64,000 nt of DNA from Anaerosacchariphilus hominis (lineage in GTDB: Bacteria; Bacillota; Clostridia; Lachnospirales; Lachnospiraceae), in NCBI RefSeq assembly GCF_014290175.1, contig NZ_JACOOR010000005.1, positions 214,669 to 278,668 of the forward strand, read 5' to 3'. Each line of letters opens with the position of its first letter. Positions within the stretch are counted from its first letter, which is position 1. A program made the translations under genes and the position numbers. Positions 42,060 through 51,507 of the stretch are shown here, piece after piece. The notes under the pieces were generated by a model. The model was not told where the DNA came from, made no database searches, and saw only the letters and a list, made by a program, of their open reading frames with translations.

Positions 42060-44960
42060 CTAATCACCTATAGTCTGTCCGCTGGAGCCACTGGCGGTTC
42101 CGCTTAAGATCTCCTCCTCATCGGTGAGTTTGAAATAATATTTGAATACATCAGAAGCCGCCTCCGCACAGTTGGCGGAAGTATATCCGTTGGCGATACG
42201 CACCGCAACGGCGATCTCCGGCTGCTCATAGGGTGCAAAGCCCACAAAAAGCGCATGGTTCGGATGGCTCTTACTCTGCTGGGCCGTACCGGTCTTTCCA
42301 GCCACGTTCAGCCCCAGATCACTTAAAACTTTCAGAGAGCTGGTATTCTCCGCCACCAGACGCATGCCCTGATGGACTGCGTCCCAGCTGCTGTTTGCGA
42401 TCTCCACCTGGTTATGAAGCTTCGGCTGGTACTCCTCTATCAGAGTCCCATCTGTCTCTGTCAGCTTATCCAGAAGCGTCAGATCATAACAGGATCCCCG
42501 GTTTGCCAGGGTCGCCACATAACGGACGATATGGGACAGAGAGTAACTGTTGGTACCCTGTCCGATGGAGGAACGGACTGCGTCCTCATCGGAAATCCGG
42601 GGCTCGTACTCGGAAAGTTCCAGTCCGGACTTGTCTCCCAGGCCAAACATCCGAGCGTACTTCTCCAGAATGGACAGACCCTTTTCCACATTGTAGCCTC
42701 CGGCGCTGCGTCCGCCTGCCAGCCGGTAACCCACCTCATAGAAGAAGCAGTTACAGGAATCCCGGATAGCCGTAACGACAGTTTCATTGCCGTGATGTCC
42801 CCCGTACTGGTTAAAGATCCAGCAGGTGGGCGATGGCGTAATCTCCGTAAACTGTCCGGAAGCATAAATTACGGTGGACGGTGTAATGGCCCCCTCTTCC
42901 AGTCCCGCAATCGCCGTAATAGGCTTAAATGTGGAACCGGGCGCCAAATTCTCCTGGGTCACACGGTTAACAAAGGGTGAAGACAGATCTTTCTGCAAGC
43001 TGTTATAGTAATTGGAATCCATCACATTGGTCAGACGGTTATTATCATAGCTGGGATAGGTCACACTGGCCAGGGTATCTCCCGTATCTGCGTCCACAAT
43101 GATGATACCGCCACTGCAGGGCTCCAGTGCCAGCTGAGCCGGCGTAATCTCCAGTTTCTGAATCTTGTCAATCATGAAGCTGTAAGAGCTTAACGCGCCG
43201 GAATTCAGCCTCGAAATCGTATCCTCATCATATTCTAACACATTCTGATCATATAATAAAAGACAAATTTCTCTTCCGGACATCTGATCGTCCAGCAGCA
43301 TGTACTTGTACAGCATCTTGCCGAACTCCATATCCTCCATCAGCGCCGATTGGATGTAATCCAGCACCGACTGATAGATCTCCTGGGAATCCAGGTAGGG
43401 ATTATCCCCGGATATCTTTGTCACATCGATCCAGTTCTGGGAAATGGCATACTGCAGATACTCCCGGAGGCTGATGGTTTCGTCATTGGTCCACGCGATA
43501 TAGGTGGCGTCCGAGGTATCCACCTCGCTCTTCATCAGAACCTGATTGTCTCCCATGAGCACATTGGCTACAATATAGCTCATGTAGTTTTTCATCTCCC
43601 GGGAGAGGTTCTGATAGGCTGTGGCACTGTCGGAATTCAGCTGGGCCATGATAGCGGCCACCGCCTGCTCCCGCTTTGTCTGAAACCGCTGACTGACGCT
43701 CTTTTCCAGTTCCGTGGCGTCGTCCGCGCCAAAATGGGTGATATCGATGATGTGATTGTCGATGAGCGCGTAATATACATCGTAAATCGGTATCATGATC
43801 TTGGCGGCGCTGGGATTGGGCCCCGGGTTGTATTCCTTGGTATTCTGAATCTTGGAGATCAGAATGCCCGCCAGTTTCTGCTCCAGAATATTGTAGCAGG
43901 CGATCTGAAGATTCTTGTCGATGGTCAGGTAGACATCGTTGCCGGGAACCGGCTCCTTCTGCTCGGCCACCTCGATAATCCGGCCCACGCTGTCCACATA
44001 CATCTTCTCATAGCCCTTGGTTCCCTGAAGCTCCGTCTCCATATACTGCTCGATTCCGGCCTTTCCCACGATATCGTTCAGTTCGTAGTCCTCATTTTTC
44101 TCCTGCAGGCTCTCCAGCTCATCCTGGGAAGCCTTACCGATATAACCGATGATGGAAGAAAAGTATACACTGTCCGGGTACACTCTCCGGCTGCTCTCAG
44201 CCACTTCCGCACCCTGCAGACTGTCCTGATTCTCCAGAACGGCTGCCACGGTCTCCTCGGACACATCCGTCGCCACGGTGGTGGCCACATAGCGCTTGTA
44301 GCTGTTGGCGTCCATACCATAGCGGATGGTGGCGATCTGAAGCTTCTGCTCCGGTGTATAACCGTCCACAGCGATTCCGTACTTGGTCTTCTCCGCCTCC
44401 GTATAGGAATCGGGGATGTTGTACTTCTTCGCTTCGCACAGATACTTCATCAGCTCATTGGCGGAAGCCAGCTCCTGACTGGGCGTCAGTTCGCTTGTTT
44501 TATTCTTCCCATAAATATCCGCTTTTAATCGCAGAAGGGCTCTTCCTTCCAGGGTGTAGGCGTAATTTCCGTTTTCATAGACAATGCCCAGATCGTTCAC
44601 CACGCTGTCGCCATTGTTCTCCACCAGCTGAATCAGCCGGTAGATGGTCTCGTTTAGCCGGGCGTTCTTGGTGCTCTTATTGGCATAGCTTCCGTTATCC
44701 TGGATGGTTACAGAATAAGACAGCTCGCTGTAGGCCAGGACCTCGCCGTTTCGATCGTAAATCTTTCCTCTGGTACTGGACAGGGATACATCCCGCTCTG
44801 TCTTCAGAGAAAAGGACTCCAGGTAGTCGGACCCCTTTACAATCTGCAGATAAAACACCCGCTGCAGTAAAATTCCGAACAATACAAGAAAGCCGACACT
44901 GAGAATGAAGGTCCGTGACTTTATCAAATTCCACAAGGTATCTCTGAACTCTCTGAACAA
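42060..44960 (-). CDS. Class B penicillin-binding protein 2 with large insertion
   Basis: This 966-residue elongasome transpeptidase has an N-terminal membrane anchor (about 18-38), a pedestal domain (about 55-330) and a transpeptidase domain. The catalytic motifs are S676-T-F-K679, SCN in RDSCNCFFYEVG, and KTG in AGKTGTAQQ. Usual PBP2 length is 600-750. Here about 245 extra residues (about 365-612) lie between DVYLTIDKNLQIA and GGIIIVDADTGDTLASV, inside the transpeptidase domain. It lies between mreD and minC. Confidence 0.93.
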   Translation of the reverse strand: MFREFRDTLWNLIKSRTFILSVGFLVLFGILLQRVFYLQIVKGSDYLESFSLKTERDVSLSSTRGKIYDRNGEVLAYSELSYSVTIQDNGSYANKSTKNARLNETIYRLIQLVENNGDSVVNDLGIVYENGNYAYTLEGRALLRLKADIYGKNKTSELTPSQELASANELMKYLCEAKKYNIPDSYTEAEKTKYGIAVDGYTPEQKLQIATIRYGMDANSYKRYVATTVATDVSEETVAAVLENQDSLQGAEVAESSRRVYPDSVYFSSIIGYIGKASQDELESLQEKNEDYELNDIVGKAGIEQYMETELQGTKGYEKMYVDSVGRIIEVAEQKEPVPGNDVYLTIDKNLQIACYNILEQKLAGILISKIQNTKEYNPGPNPSAAKIMIPIYDVYYALIDNHIIDITHFGADDATELEKSVSQRFQTKREQAVAAIMAQLNSDSATAYQNLSREMKNYMSYIVANVLMGDNQVLMKSEVDTSDATYIAWTNDETISLREYLQYAISQNWIDVTKISGDNPYLDSQEIYQSVLDYIQSALMEDMEFGKMLYKYMLLDDQMSGREICLLLYDQNVLEYDEDTISRLNSGALSSYSFMIDKIQKLEITPAQLALEPCSGGIIIVDADTGDTLASVTYPSYDNNRLTNVMDSNYYNSLQKDLSSPFVNRVTQENLAPGSTFKPITAIAGLEEGAITPSTVIYASGQFTEITPSPTCWIFNQYGGHHGNETVVTAIRDSCNCFFYEVGYRLAGGRSAGGYNVEKGLSILEKYARMFGLGDKSGLELSEYEPRISDEDAVRSSIGQGTNSYSLSHIVRYVATLANRGSCYDLTLLDKLTETDGTLIEEYQPKLHNQVEIANSSWDAVHQGMRLVAENTSSLKVLSDLGLNVAGKTGTAQQSKSHPNHALFVGFAPYEQPEIAVAVRIANGYTSANCAEAASDVFKYYFKLTDEEEILSGTASGSSGQTIGD

Positions 44961-44962
44961 AC

Positions 44963-45532
44963 CTAAAGCTCCTCCGTCTGTTTATCTGTCTCCGCCGGGC
45001 CGGCCGTATAGGCCGAATAATCTGTGGCCGCAGTGTCCTCATCCAGACGATCCAGAAACCGGTTCAGCCTCTGAATCAGCCGGTATAAAAGCAGGGTCAG
45101 CACCACCGTATAAATCAGCTCCGGCAGAATAATATGCAGGAAATAATAGGCGAAATCAAATCTGCTGCGCATCAGGAACATAAAAAAATAAACGCTGAGT
45201 CCGTATACCAGCTCCGACAGCGCGATCCATGTCATGGGCAGCTTGATGTCGTCGTCATAAAACATCATGTGAAACAGTCCGCTTCCGTATCCCAGGAACA
45301 GATACAGCAGAGTGTAAAAGCCGAACAGCTTTCCGAAAAACACATCCGTCAGAAGGCCGGAAAAGAATCCCACGGCCATACCCTCCTTCTCTCCCCGCAT
45401 AAAACCCATGGAAGAGGTCAGGATCACCAGAAGATTCGGTGAAATGCCGCCCAGCGCCAGGGTCTGAAACACCGTACACTGCAGCAGAAATGTTATGATT
45501 ATCAAAACTGCCATGACTGCTTTCCGCTTCAT
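44963..45532 (-). CDS. mreD: Rod-shape-determining protein MreD
   Basis: This 189-residue integral membrane protein has about five to six segments and a soluble, acidic tail (last 30 residues). It bridges MreC and the synthesis enzymes. It follows mreC by 4 bases and precedes the PBP gene by 2. Confidence 0.9.
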   Translation of the reverse strand: MKRKAVMAVLIIITFLLQCTVFQTLALGGISPNLLVILTSSMGFMRGEKEGMAVGFFSGLLTDVFFGKLFGFYTLLYLFLGYGSGLFHMMFYDDDIKLPMTWIALSELVYGLSVYFFMFLMRSRFDFAYYFLHIILPELIYTVVLTLLLYRLIQRLNRFLDRLDEDTAATDYSAYTAGPAETDKQTEEL

Positions 45533-45536
45533 CTTC

Positions 45537-46403
45537 CTACTCTTCCTCCTGCTCTGCGCCGTTCTGCTTCAGATCCGTGATTACCAGAACCGAATGCAGA
45601 TGCTCAAAATCCACCGCCGGAGTCAAGGTGCCTGACCGGGTCAGGTTATTGGCATCCAGCGACAGCTCGTTGATATAACCGATCAGCAGACCGGAATGAT
45701 ACTTTTCGCTCACATGGGAGGTCACCACCGTATCGCCGATGGACGCCCGTCCTTCCGTGTCCTGCAGCTGATAGAGCTGGATCATGCCCTGATCAATAAG
45801 CTGCAGATCGCCCTTCACAAAGCACAAATCTGATGTGGACAGAACCTGGGCGCTCACATTACTCATATCGTCGATGATGGAGCGAACCTGGGCCCAGTTG
45901 CTGCCCGCTTTGGTGACAATTCCTACCAGGCCGCTGCCTGCGATGACGTTCATATCCACATCCACGCCATCGGCTGTTCCCTTGTCAATGACAAAGGTAT
46001 TAAACCAGTTGCCCGCGTCGCTGGCGATAATATTCGCCGCCACCTTATTATACTCTCCATAGGTCTGATCCAGGGCGTAGAGCTCCTCCAGCTCCTGCAG
46101 TCGATACTGATTCTGCATCAGACGGCTGTTCTCCAGGGTCAGTTCATCCACCTGAGCCTGCAGCTCCTGGTTTTTCGCCTGGGTCTCAGCCAGATCGTCC
46201 AGGGTGTCCTTCTTGCTCCGCGCCCAGCCGCCTACCTGATTGATTCCCTTCTCAAACGGTACAAATACATATCCGCAGATCCTGCTTAAGGTCTTTCCTG
46301 CGAAGCCTGTGCTGTAGGAAGCGAACATGGTTCCGATACACAGAAGGACCAGCGCCGCAAATATGTACTTGGAAGGTACTGAAAATCGATTTCTTTTCTT
46401 CAT
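45537..46403 (-). CDS. mreC: Rod-shape-determining protein MreC
   Basis: This 288-residue protein has an N-terminal membrane anchor (about 10-30), a coiled coil (about 65-105, LAETQAKNQELQAQVDELTLE) and two beta barrels (VAANIIASDAGNWFNTFVIDKG). It organises the elongasome outside the membrane. It lies 12 bases after mreB. Confidence 0.94.
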   Translation of the reverse strand: MKKRNRFSVPSKYIFAALVLLCIGTMFASYSTGFAGKTLSRICGYVFVPFEKGINQVGGWARSKKDTLDDLAETQAKNQELQAQVDELTLENSRLMQNQYRLQELEELYALDQTYGEYNKVAANIIASDAGNWFNTFVIDKGTADGVDVDMNVIAGSGLVGIVTKAGSNWAQVRSIIDDMSNVSAQVLSTSDLCFVKGDLQLIDQGMIQLYQLQDTEGRASIGDTVVTSHVSEKYHSGLLIGYINELSLDANNLTRSGTLTPAVDFEHLHSVLVITDLKQNGAEQEEE

Positions 46404-46415
46404 ATTTCACCCGGA

Positions 46416-47423
46416 TTAATTATAAGCCTGCTCTTTTGTTGCAAATGTAAGACTCCGGAACTCCTTTTCCTTGATCACGCGGGCCAGACCTCTCGCTACG
46501 CACTCCTCCGGTCTTTCCACCTGATTGACCCGGATATTGGTGGCCTTGGCAATCAGGTCGTCCAGTCCGGTCAGGTTCGCCACTCCGCCGGTGAGGAAGA
46601 TACCGTTGCGGATGATATCCACACCCAGCTCGGGCGGCGTGCGCTCCAGAATCATTTTAATGGCGTCCACGATGGACTTCAGCTGCTCGGAAATGGCGTT
46701 TGCCACGAAGTCCGCGGTGATCTCCAGCATGGCCGGAAGTCCCAGTGCCATATTTCTTCCGCAGATCTCTCTGCTGTCTGTGGTATTGCCCGGCTGGTAG
46801 CCCAGCTCATTCTTCAGAATCTCAGCGGTCTTATTGCCGATAAAATAGCCGTACTCCCGGCGGATGGCATTGGCAATGGCTTCGTCGATCTTATTGCCGC
46901 CCACCTTAATAAGCTTGCTCGTGACCGTTCCGCCCAGAGACAGAATGGAGATCTCCGTGGTGTCCGCTCCCACGTCCACCAGCATGACGCCCTGCGCCTG
47001 GGTTACATCCAGTCCCAGTCCCAGTCCTGCCGCCACAGGCTTATCGATGAGCGCCACATTCTTGGACTTCAGCCCGGTGCCCTGAATCAGGGTGGTAAAT
47101 ACCCGATCCTGTACGTCTGTGGGAAGGGCGATGACAAATTCCGCTCCCTTCAGGTTTCCTTTTGTATGGCTCTCCAGAAAGGCCCGCAGGAACTCCTGCA
47201 TATAGGTAATGCTGGCCACGGTTCCAAAGGACATGGGATAAAATACGTCGATATTGGCCGGAGCCTTCTCGTGCATGTCGAAAGCCTCGTCTCCGTAGGC
47301 GATCATCCCCTTCTTTTCTTCGATAGCCACCATATTCTTTTCGCTGTAAATGGTGTCGCTCTCCTTGCTGTAAATCTTAATACTGCTCGTTCCAAAGTCA
47401 CAACCAAAACTCTGTGCAGACAT
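46416..47423 (-). CDS. mreB: Rod-shape-determining actin homolog MreB
   Basis: This 335-residue actin-like ATPase has phosphate 1 CDFGTSSIKIY, phosphate 2 LVDVGADTTEISIL, and the adenosine motif FLTGGVANLTGLDDL. It forms membrane filaments that guide cell-wall synthesis. It follows radC by 29 bases, so the promoter may lie at or before radC. Confidence 0.95.
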   Translation of the reverse strand: MSAQSFGCDFGTSSIKIYSKESDTIYSEKNMVAIEEKKGMIAYGDEAFDMHEKAPANIDVFYPMSFGTVASITYMQEFLRAFLESHTKGNLKGAEFVIALPTDVQDRVFTTLIQGTGLKSKNVALIDKPVAAGLGLGLDVTQAQGVMLVDVGADTTEISILSLGGTVTSKLIKVGGNKIDEAIANAIRREYGYFIGNKTAEILKNELGYQPGNTTDSREICGRNMALGLPAMLEITADFVANAISEQLKSIVDAIKMILERTPPELGVDIIRNGIFLTGGVANLTGLDDLIAKATNIRVNQVERPEECVARGLARVIKEKEFRSLTFATKEQAYN

Positions 47424-47452
47424 CTTGCTTCCTCTCTTTCTTCTGTTCCTTT

Positions 47453-48154
47453 TTATGTTCTCTCTGTTAGTATTCCCCGCTCCCGCAGAGAAGTATAACA
47501 GCAGTCTCCGATAATTACGTGATCCAAAAGCCGGATTCCCAGCAGTTCTCCCGCCCGGTAAATTTTCCGGGTCATCTGGATATCCTCGGCACTGGGCGTG
47601 GGATCTCCGCTGGGATGATTGTGTACCAGTACCAGGTTCACTGCATGAACCTTCAGAGCCTCCAGGAAAATCTCCCGGGCGGAAACCGGAGCTGCGTTCA
47701 CAGTTCCCCGGAACAGTTCTTTTTCCGCCAGAACCCGGTTCCCGGTATTTAAAAACAATGCCATCAGATGCTCCTGCTCCTCATGCCGCAGCTCTTCCAT
47801 AAAGTAATCGGCGATGGTGGCCGGTGAATCCAGACAGAGCCGTTCCCCGGCAGAGGCCTTTGCCATCCGGGCGGCCAGCTCTCCCAGACATTTCAGTTGG
47901 ACTGCCTTCACCTTTCCCACGCCCCGGAGCTCCCGGAGCTTCTCCAGGGGAATCCTGCGAAGCCCCGGCAGGCCCTCGTAGCCCGGCAGGCTTAAGATCC
48001 GCTCCGCCAGGCGGCAGGCCGACTCTCCGTAGGTACCTGTCCGGATCATGACCGCCAGAAGCTCCGTATCCGTCAGCTTCTCGGGGCCTCCCGCCAGGCA
48101 TTTCTCATAAGGGCGTCCCTCTTCATACAGATCCTTCATAGTCGTCTCGCTCAT
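47453..48154 (-). CDS. radC: RadC-family JAB-domain protein
   Basis: This 233-residue protein has an N-terminal helix-hairpin-helix (LRELRGVGKVKAVQL) and a JAMM metal site VHNHPSGDPTPSAED. The old repair name is doubtful; its activity is unknown. A radC-mreB order is common in Firmicutes. Confidence 0.93.
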   Translation of the reverse strand: MSETTMKDLYEEGRPYEKCLAGGPEKLTDTELLAVMIRTGTYGESACRLAERILSLPGYEGLPGLRRIPLEKLRELRGVGKVKAVQLKCLGELAARMAKASAGERLCLDSPATIADYFMEELRHEEQEHLMALFLNTGNRVLAEKELFRGTVNAAPVSAREIFLEALKVHAVNLVLVHNHPSGDPTPSAEDIQMTRKIYRAGELLGIRLLDHVIIGDCCYTSLRERGILTERT

Positions 48155-48225
48155 ATACCCTCCCGCGCTCTCCAGGCAGCTTCAGGCTTTCGTCCGACAA
48201 CTCTCTTCCAAATAACAGTATCTGT

Positions 48226-48477
48226 TTATAACTTCCGATAAATGATAATCGCCAGTACCACGCCGATAATGCTGGCTATGGATATCTGAATCTGCAGGCC
48301 GAAAGTCAGAACCAATAGTCCCAGATCCAGGACTATGGGACTCTCCAGGCCGAAGCTCTGGCCGTAGTTCAGCCAGCTAAGCCCCGACACATTCGCCGTC
48401 AGCATTCCGATAAAGCCGCCCAGCACGATGCCGGAAAGAAGCATCACCAGCAGTACCCAGCCGTTTTTTGATCTCAT
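48226..48477 (-). CDS. DUF4321 membrane protein
   Basis: This 83-residue protein has two clear hydrophobic segments (about 8-28 and 50-80), the first glycine-rich (GIVLGGFIGML). It is a small Firmicutes family of unknown function found near radC/mreB. The ATG at 48477 with GGAGGG is chosen. A TGCTATGAT extended -10 (48547-48555, minus strand) probably drives it. Confidence 0.8.
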   Translation of the reverse strand: MRSKNGWVLLVMLLSGIVLGGFIGMLTANVSGLSWLNYGQSFGLESPIVLDLGLLVLTFGLQIQISIASIIGVVLAIIIYRKL

Positions 48478-48597
48478 AACACCCTCCGTCTTTTGTGATC
48501 CCGGCTGGGCAGAATCCACCCGTTTCCGGTTTACATATCACACTTTATCATAGCACAAAGGCTTCTGCTTGTATACCAGAAAAATCCTAAAGTTCTC

Positions 48598-50217
48598 TTA
48601 AGATATCTCCTGATTTCTACAATATCTTCCTGCAATCGCCTCGGCGGTTTTCACGCCGTCCATGGCGGCCGAGGTGATGCCTCCCGCGTATCCCGCGCCC
48701 TCGCCGCAGGGGTAGAGCCCCCGGATGGCGCTCTCCTGGTCCTCTCCCCTTATGATCCGTACCGGAGACGAGGTCCGGCTCTCCACGCCGGAAAGCACCG
48801 CGTCCGCCCGGGCAAAGCCGGGAATCAGATGCTCGCAGCCCGTGATACCCTCTTCCAGGGCTGCGGAAAGCTCCTCCGGGAATATTCCCCGCACATCACC
48901 GAACTCCCAGGCTCCTTTGATACAGGGCTCCACTTCTCCCAGGCCCGTGCTCATACAGTTCTGCCGGAAGTCTCCCAGAAGCTGTACCGGCACCTTTCCT
49001 CCTGCTGTCTGAAAGGCCGCCCGCTCCAGCCTTCTCTGGAACTCCACACCGGCCAGCAGGCCATCGCTCCCGAAGTCCTCGGGCCGTACGGTCACGATCA
49101 TGGCGCTGTTGGCGTTACGGCCATCCCGCGCCTGGTAGCTCATGCCGTTGACCGCCAGGCCTCCTTTCTCGGAAGAGGCATTAACCACATAGCCGCCGGG
49201 GCACATGCAGAAGGAGTAGACGCCTCGGTCTCCGCTTACCTTCCGGGTCACCTTGTAGGCTGCCGTGGGGAGCCCTGCGGGATACTCTTCTCCGTACTGG
49301 CTCCGGTTTATCATTTCCTGGGGATGCTCGATCCGCACGCCCACCGCAAAAGCCTTCCGTTCCATGGGAATATCCTTTTTTCCCAACATAGCAAAGGTAT
49401 CCCGGGCGCTGTGGCCGATGGCCAGCACCACCACTTCTGTCTCCAGATACGATGCCTCCGGCTCTGCTCCATCTGTTCTTTTTATATGCACGCCCCGCAC
49501 CTGGCCGTCCCGGATATCCAGATCCGTAAGCTGCGTACAGAAACGCACCTGGCCGCCCAGTCTTTCGATCTCACACCGGATATGCTCCACCACACCGATG
49601 AGCACGTCCGTACCCAGATGGGGCTTGTTCCAGTAAAGAATCTCTTCCGGCGCTCCCGCTTCCACGAAAGTCTGAAGCACCAGACGGCCTCTGCCCGCCG
49701 GATCCTTCACCAGGGTATTCAGCTTTCCGTCGGAAAAGGTGCCCGCTCCGCCCTCGCCGAACTGCACGTTGGAGTCGGACTGTAAGGAGCCGCCATTCCA
49801 GAATCGATCCACGGTCTCTTTCCGCTTTCTCGCGGTTTCTCCCCGCTCCAGAAGGATGGGCCGGTATCCCGCCCGGGCCAGCATCAGGCCGCAGAACAGG
49901 CCTGCCGGGCCCGTTCCCACGATCACCGGACGATGCTCCAGCCTCTCGCTGCCCGGCTCCGGGAACTGATACCGTTTCTTTTCTGTCCTTGTCACATTCC
50001 GGTTATGAAGCTTCTTTAACAGCTTTTCCTCCCCTTTGACCTTCACATCCACCGTATACACATAGGAAATAGGCTTTTTCCGGGCGTCGATGGACTTTTT
50101 CTGAATGGTCAGGCGCTCTATCTTTTCCGAAGGAAGCTTAAGCTCCCGGGCCGCCGCCTGCAAAAGGGCCTGATCGTCGTGATCCACCGGAAGCTTGATC
50201 TGACTGATTCGTATCAT
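48598..50217 (-). CDS. FAD-dependent oxidoreductase of unknown substrate (COG2509-like)
   Basis: This 539-residue flavoprotein has an N-terminal region (1-85, IRISQIKLPVDHDDQALL), then the FAD motif VIVGTGPAGLFCGLMLA and the family signature GEGGAGTFSDGKLNTL. The C-terminal FAD segment is LYPCGEGAGYAGGITSAAMDG. It is a longer paralog of the riboswitch-controlled enzyme at 17181-18590, but it lacks that protein's Cys cluster. Its ATG overlaps the upstream HI0933-type gene (ATGA). Confidence 0.85.
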   Translation of the reverse strand: MIRISQIKLPVDHDDQALLQAAARELKLPSEKIERLTIQKKSIDARKKPISYVYTVDVKVKGEEKLLKKLHNRNVTRTEKKRYQFPEPGSERLEHRPVIVGTGPAGLFCGLMLARAGYRPILLERGETARKRKETVDRFWNGGSLQSDSNVQFGEGGAGTFSDGKLNTLVKDPAGRGRLVLQTFVEAGAPEEILYWNKPHLGTDVLIGVVEHIRCEIERLGGQVRFCTQLTDLDIRDGQVRGVHIKRTDGAEPEASYLETEVVVLAIGHSARDTFAMLGKKDIPMERKAFAVGVRIEHPQEMINRSQYGEEYPAGLPTAAYKVTRKVSGDRGVYSFCMCPGGYVVNASSEKGGLAVNGMSYQARDGRNANSAMIVTVRPEDFGSDGLLAGVEFQRRLERAAFQTAGGKVPVQLLGDFRQNCMSTGLGEVEPCIKGAWEFGDVRGIFPEELSAALEEGITGCEHLIPGFARADAVLSGVESRTSSPVRIIRGEDQESAIRGLYPCGEGAGYAGGITSAAMDGVKTAEAIAGRYCRNQEIS

Positions 50218-51455
50218 ACTGCTTTCTCCTCTCCGGAGGCTGCGGCGCTCACTCCCGCCAGCCATCCGCTGCTCCAGGCCCACTGAAGGTTATAGCCGCC
50301 GCAGGCTCCGTCCACGTCCAGCACCTCCCCTGCAAAATAAAGTCCCGGAATTATTCGGGATTCCATGGTCTCAGGCCGTACCTCCTTCAGCTCCACGCCG
50401 CCGGAGCAGACCTGGGCCTGGGTAAAGTCCCCGGATCCCGTAATCTCTGTTTCAAAAGCCAGGATAGTTTCCAGAATTTTCCCAATTTCTCTTTCTGTCC
50501 AGTCTCCCGCTCTTTTTTTACTCTTTCCCAGGCCGCTGCGCTCCAGGATACAGGAACCCATCTTGGCCGGAAACAGGCCCGTCAGGAACTGTTCACCTGT
50601 CTTATACCCGTTTTTTTCGACGCGATCCCTTAAAAATGTCAGAAACTGCTCTTCGTCAAAAAGAGGCAGCAGGTTCAGCACTGCCCGCACCTGTTTTCCT
50701 TCCTCCAGGGCCCGCACTGCGTAGCGGCTCACCTGAAACACCGGAATCCCGGAAATGCCGTTTCTGGTAAACTGCACTTCTCCCTGATCCGAAACCAGAA
50801 GCTCTTCCCCCACAAAAATATCCACCTTTGCATCCATCCGCACACCTGCCAGTTTTTCGTAGAATTTCTCCCTGCACCGCAGCTGTACCAGGGCCGGCAG
50901 GGGCTTTGCCACCTGATGGCCCAGTTCTTTTGCAAACTGATACCCGCTTCCATCGGATCCTGTCTCCGGGGCTGCCTTGGAGCCCGTCGTCAGGATCACC
51001 GCGTCTGCAGGATAACTCCAGCCTTCGGTTTTCACCTGAAAGCCCTCTTCTGTCCGAAGGATCTCCAAAGCCTCTGTATTCAGGGCCATCTTCACGCCCA
51101 GCCGCTCTGCCTCCAGGCGCAGAACCTCCGCCACGGAAGCTGCCTGGTCGCTGTAGGGATAGAGATAGCCGTTCCGGCTTCTGGTAAAGATGCCCCATTC
51201 CGTAAAAAGGCGCAGAGTATCGTACATGCCGACCTGTTCCAGCACCCGGGCCACGAAAGACGGATCCGAGCTCCGGTAATGCTCCAGGCTCTGATCCCGG
51301 TTGGTCAGATTGCAGCGGCCGTTTCCGGTCACAAGAATTTTCTTTCCCACCTGCTTATTTTTCTCCAGAAGCGTCACTTTCCCGCCGCTTTTTGCCGCGG
51401 CGATGGCCGCCATCATTCCGGAGGCCCCGCCTCCCACGATCAGAATCCGTTTCAC
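50214..51455 (-). CDS. HI0933-family FAD-binding protein
   Basis: This 413-residue flavoprotein (often called aminoacetone oxidase family) has FAD motif ILIVGGGASGMMAAIAAA, NGRCNLTNRD and the C-terminal FAGEVLDVDGACGGYNLQWAW. The physiological substrate is unknown. The start is GTG at 51455 with AAGGAG eight bases upstream. An AT-rich dyad (51468-51487) precedes the site. It is coupled to the next FAD gene. Confidence 0.88.
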   Translation of the reverse strand: MKRILIVGGGASGMMAAIAAAKSGGKVTLLEKNKQVGKKILVTGNGRCNLTNRDQSLEHYRSSDPSFVARVLEQVGMYDTLRLFTEWGIFTRSRNGYLYPYSDQAASVAEVLRLEAERLGVKMALNTEALEILRTEEGFQVKTEGWSYPADAVILTTGSKAAPETGSDGSGYQFAKELGHQVAKPLPALVQLRCREKFYEKLAGVRMDAKVDIFVGEELLVSDQGEVQFTRNGISGIPVFQVSRYAVRALEEGKQVRAVLNLLPLFDEEQFLTFLRDRVEKNGYKTGEQFLTGLFPAKMGSCILERSGLGKSKKRAGDWTEREIGKILETILAFETEITGSGDFTQAQVCSGGVELKEVRPETMESRIIPGLYFAGEVLDVDGACGGYNLQWAWSSGWLAGVSAAASGEEKAV

Positions 51456-51467
51456 GCCTGTCTCTCC

Positions 51468-51487
51468 TTATAACTCTGTTGTTATAA
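51468..51487 (-). promoter_or_regulatory. AT-rich dyad before the HI0933-type gene
   Basis: TTATAAC (51468-51474) and GTTATAA (51481-51487) form 7-bp arms around 6 bases, adjacent to the ribosome binding site. It could be an operator or an RNA hairpin. Confidence 0.4.
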
Positions 51488-51507
51488 TTATTTGCGATTA
51501 CTATTTT

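Noticed and set aside
43350..44528. Plus-strand open frame of 392 codons opposite the PBP gene
   Set aside because: It is antisense to clear PBP2 sequence, with low-complexity His/Leu/Ile content.
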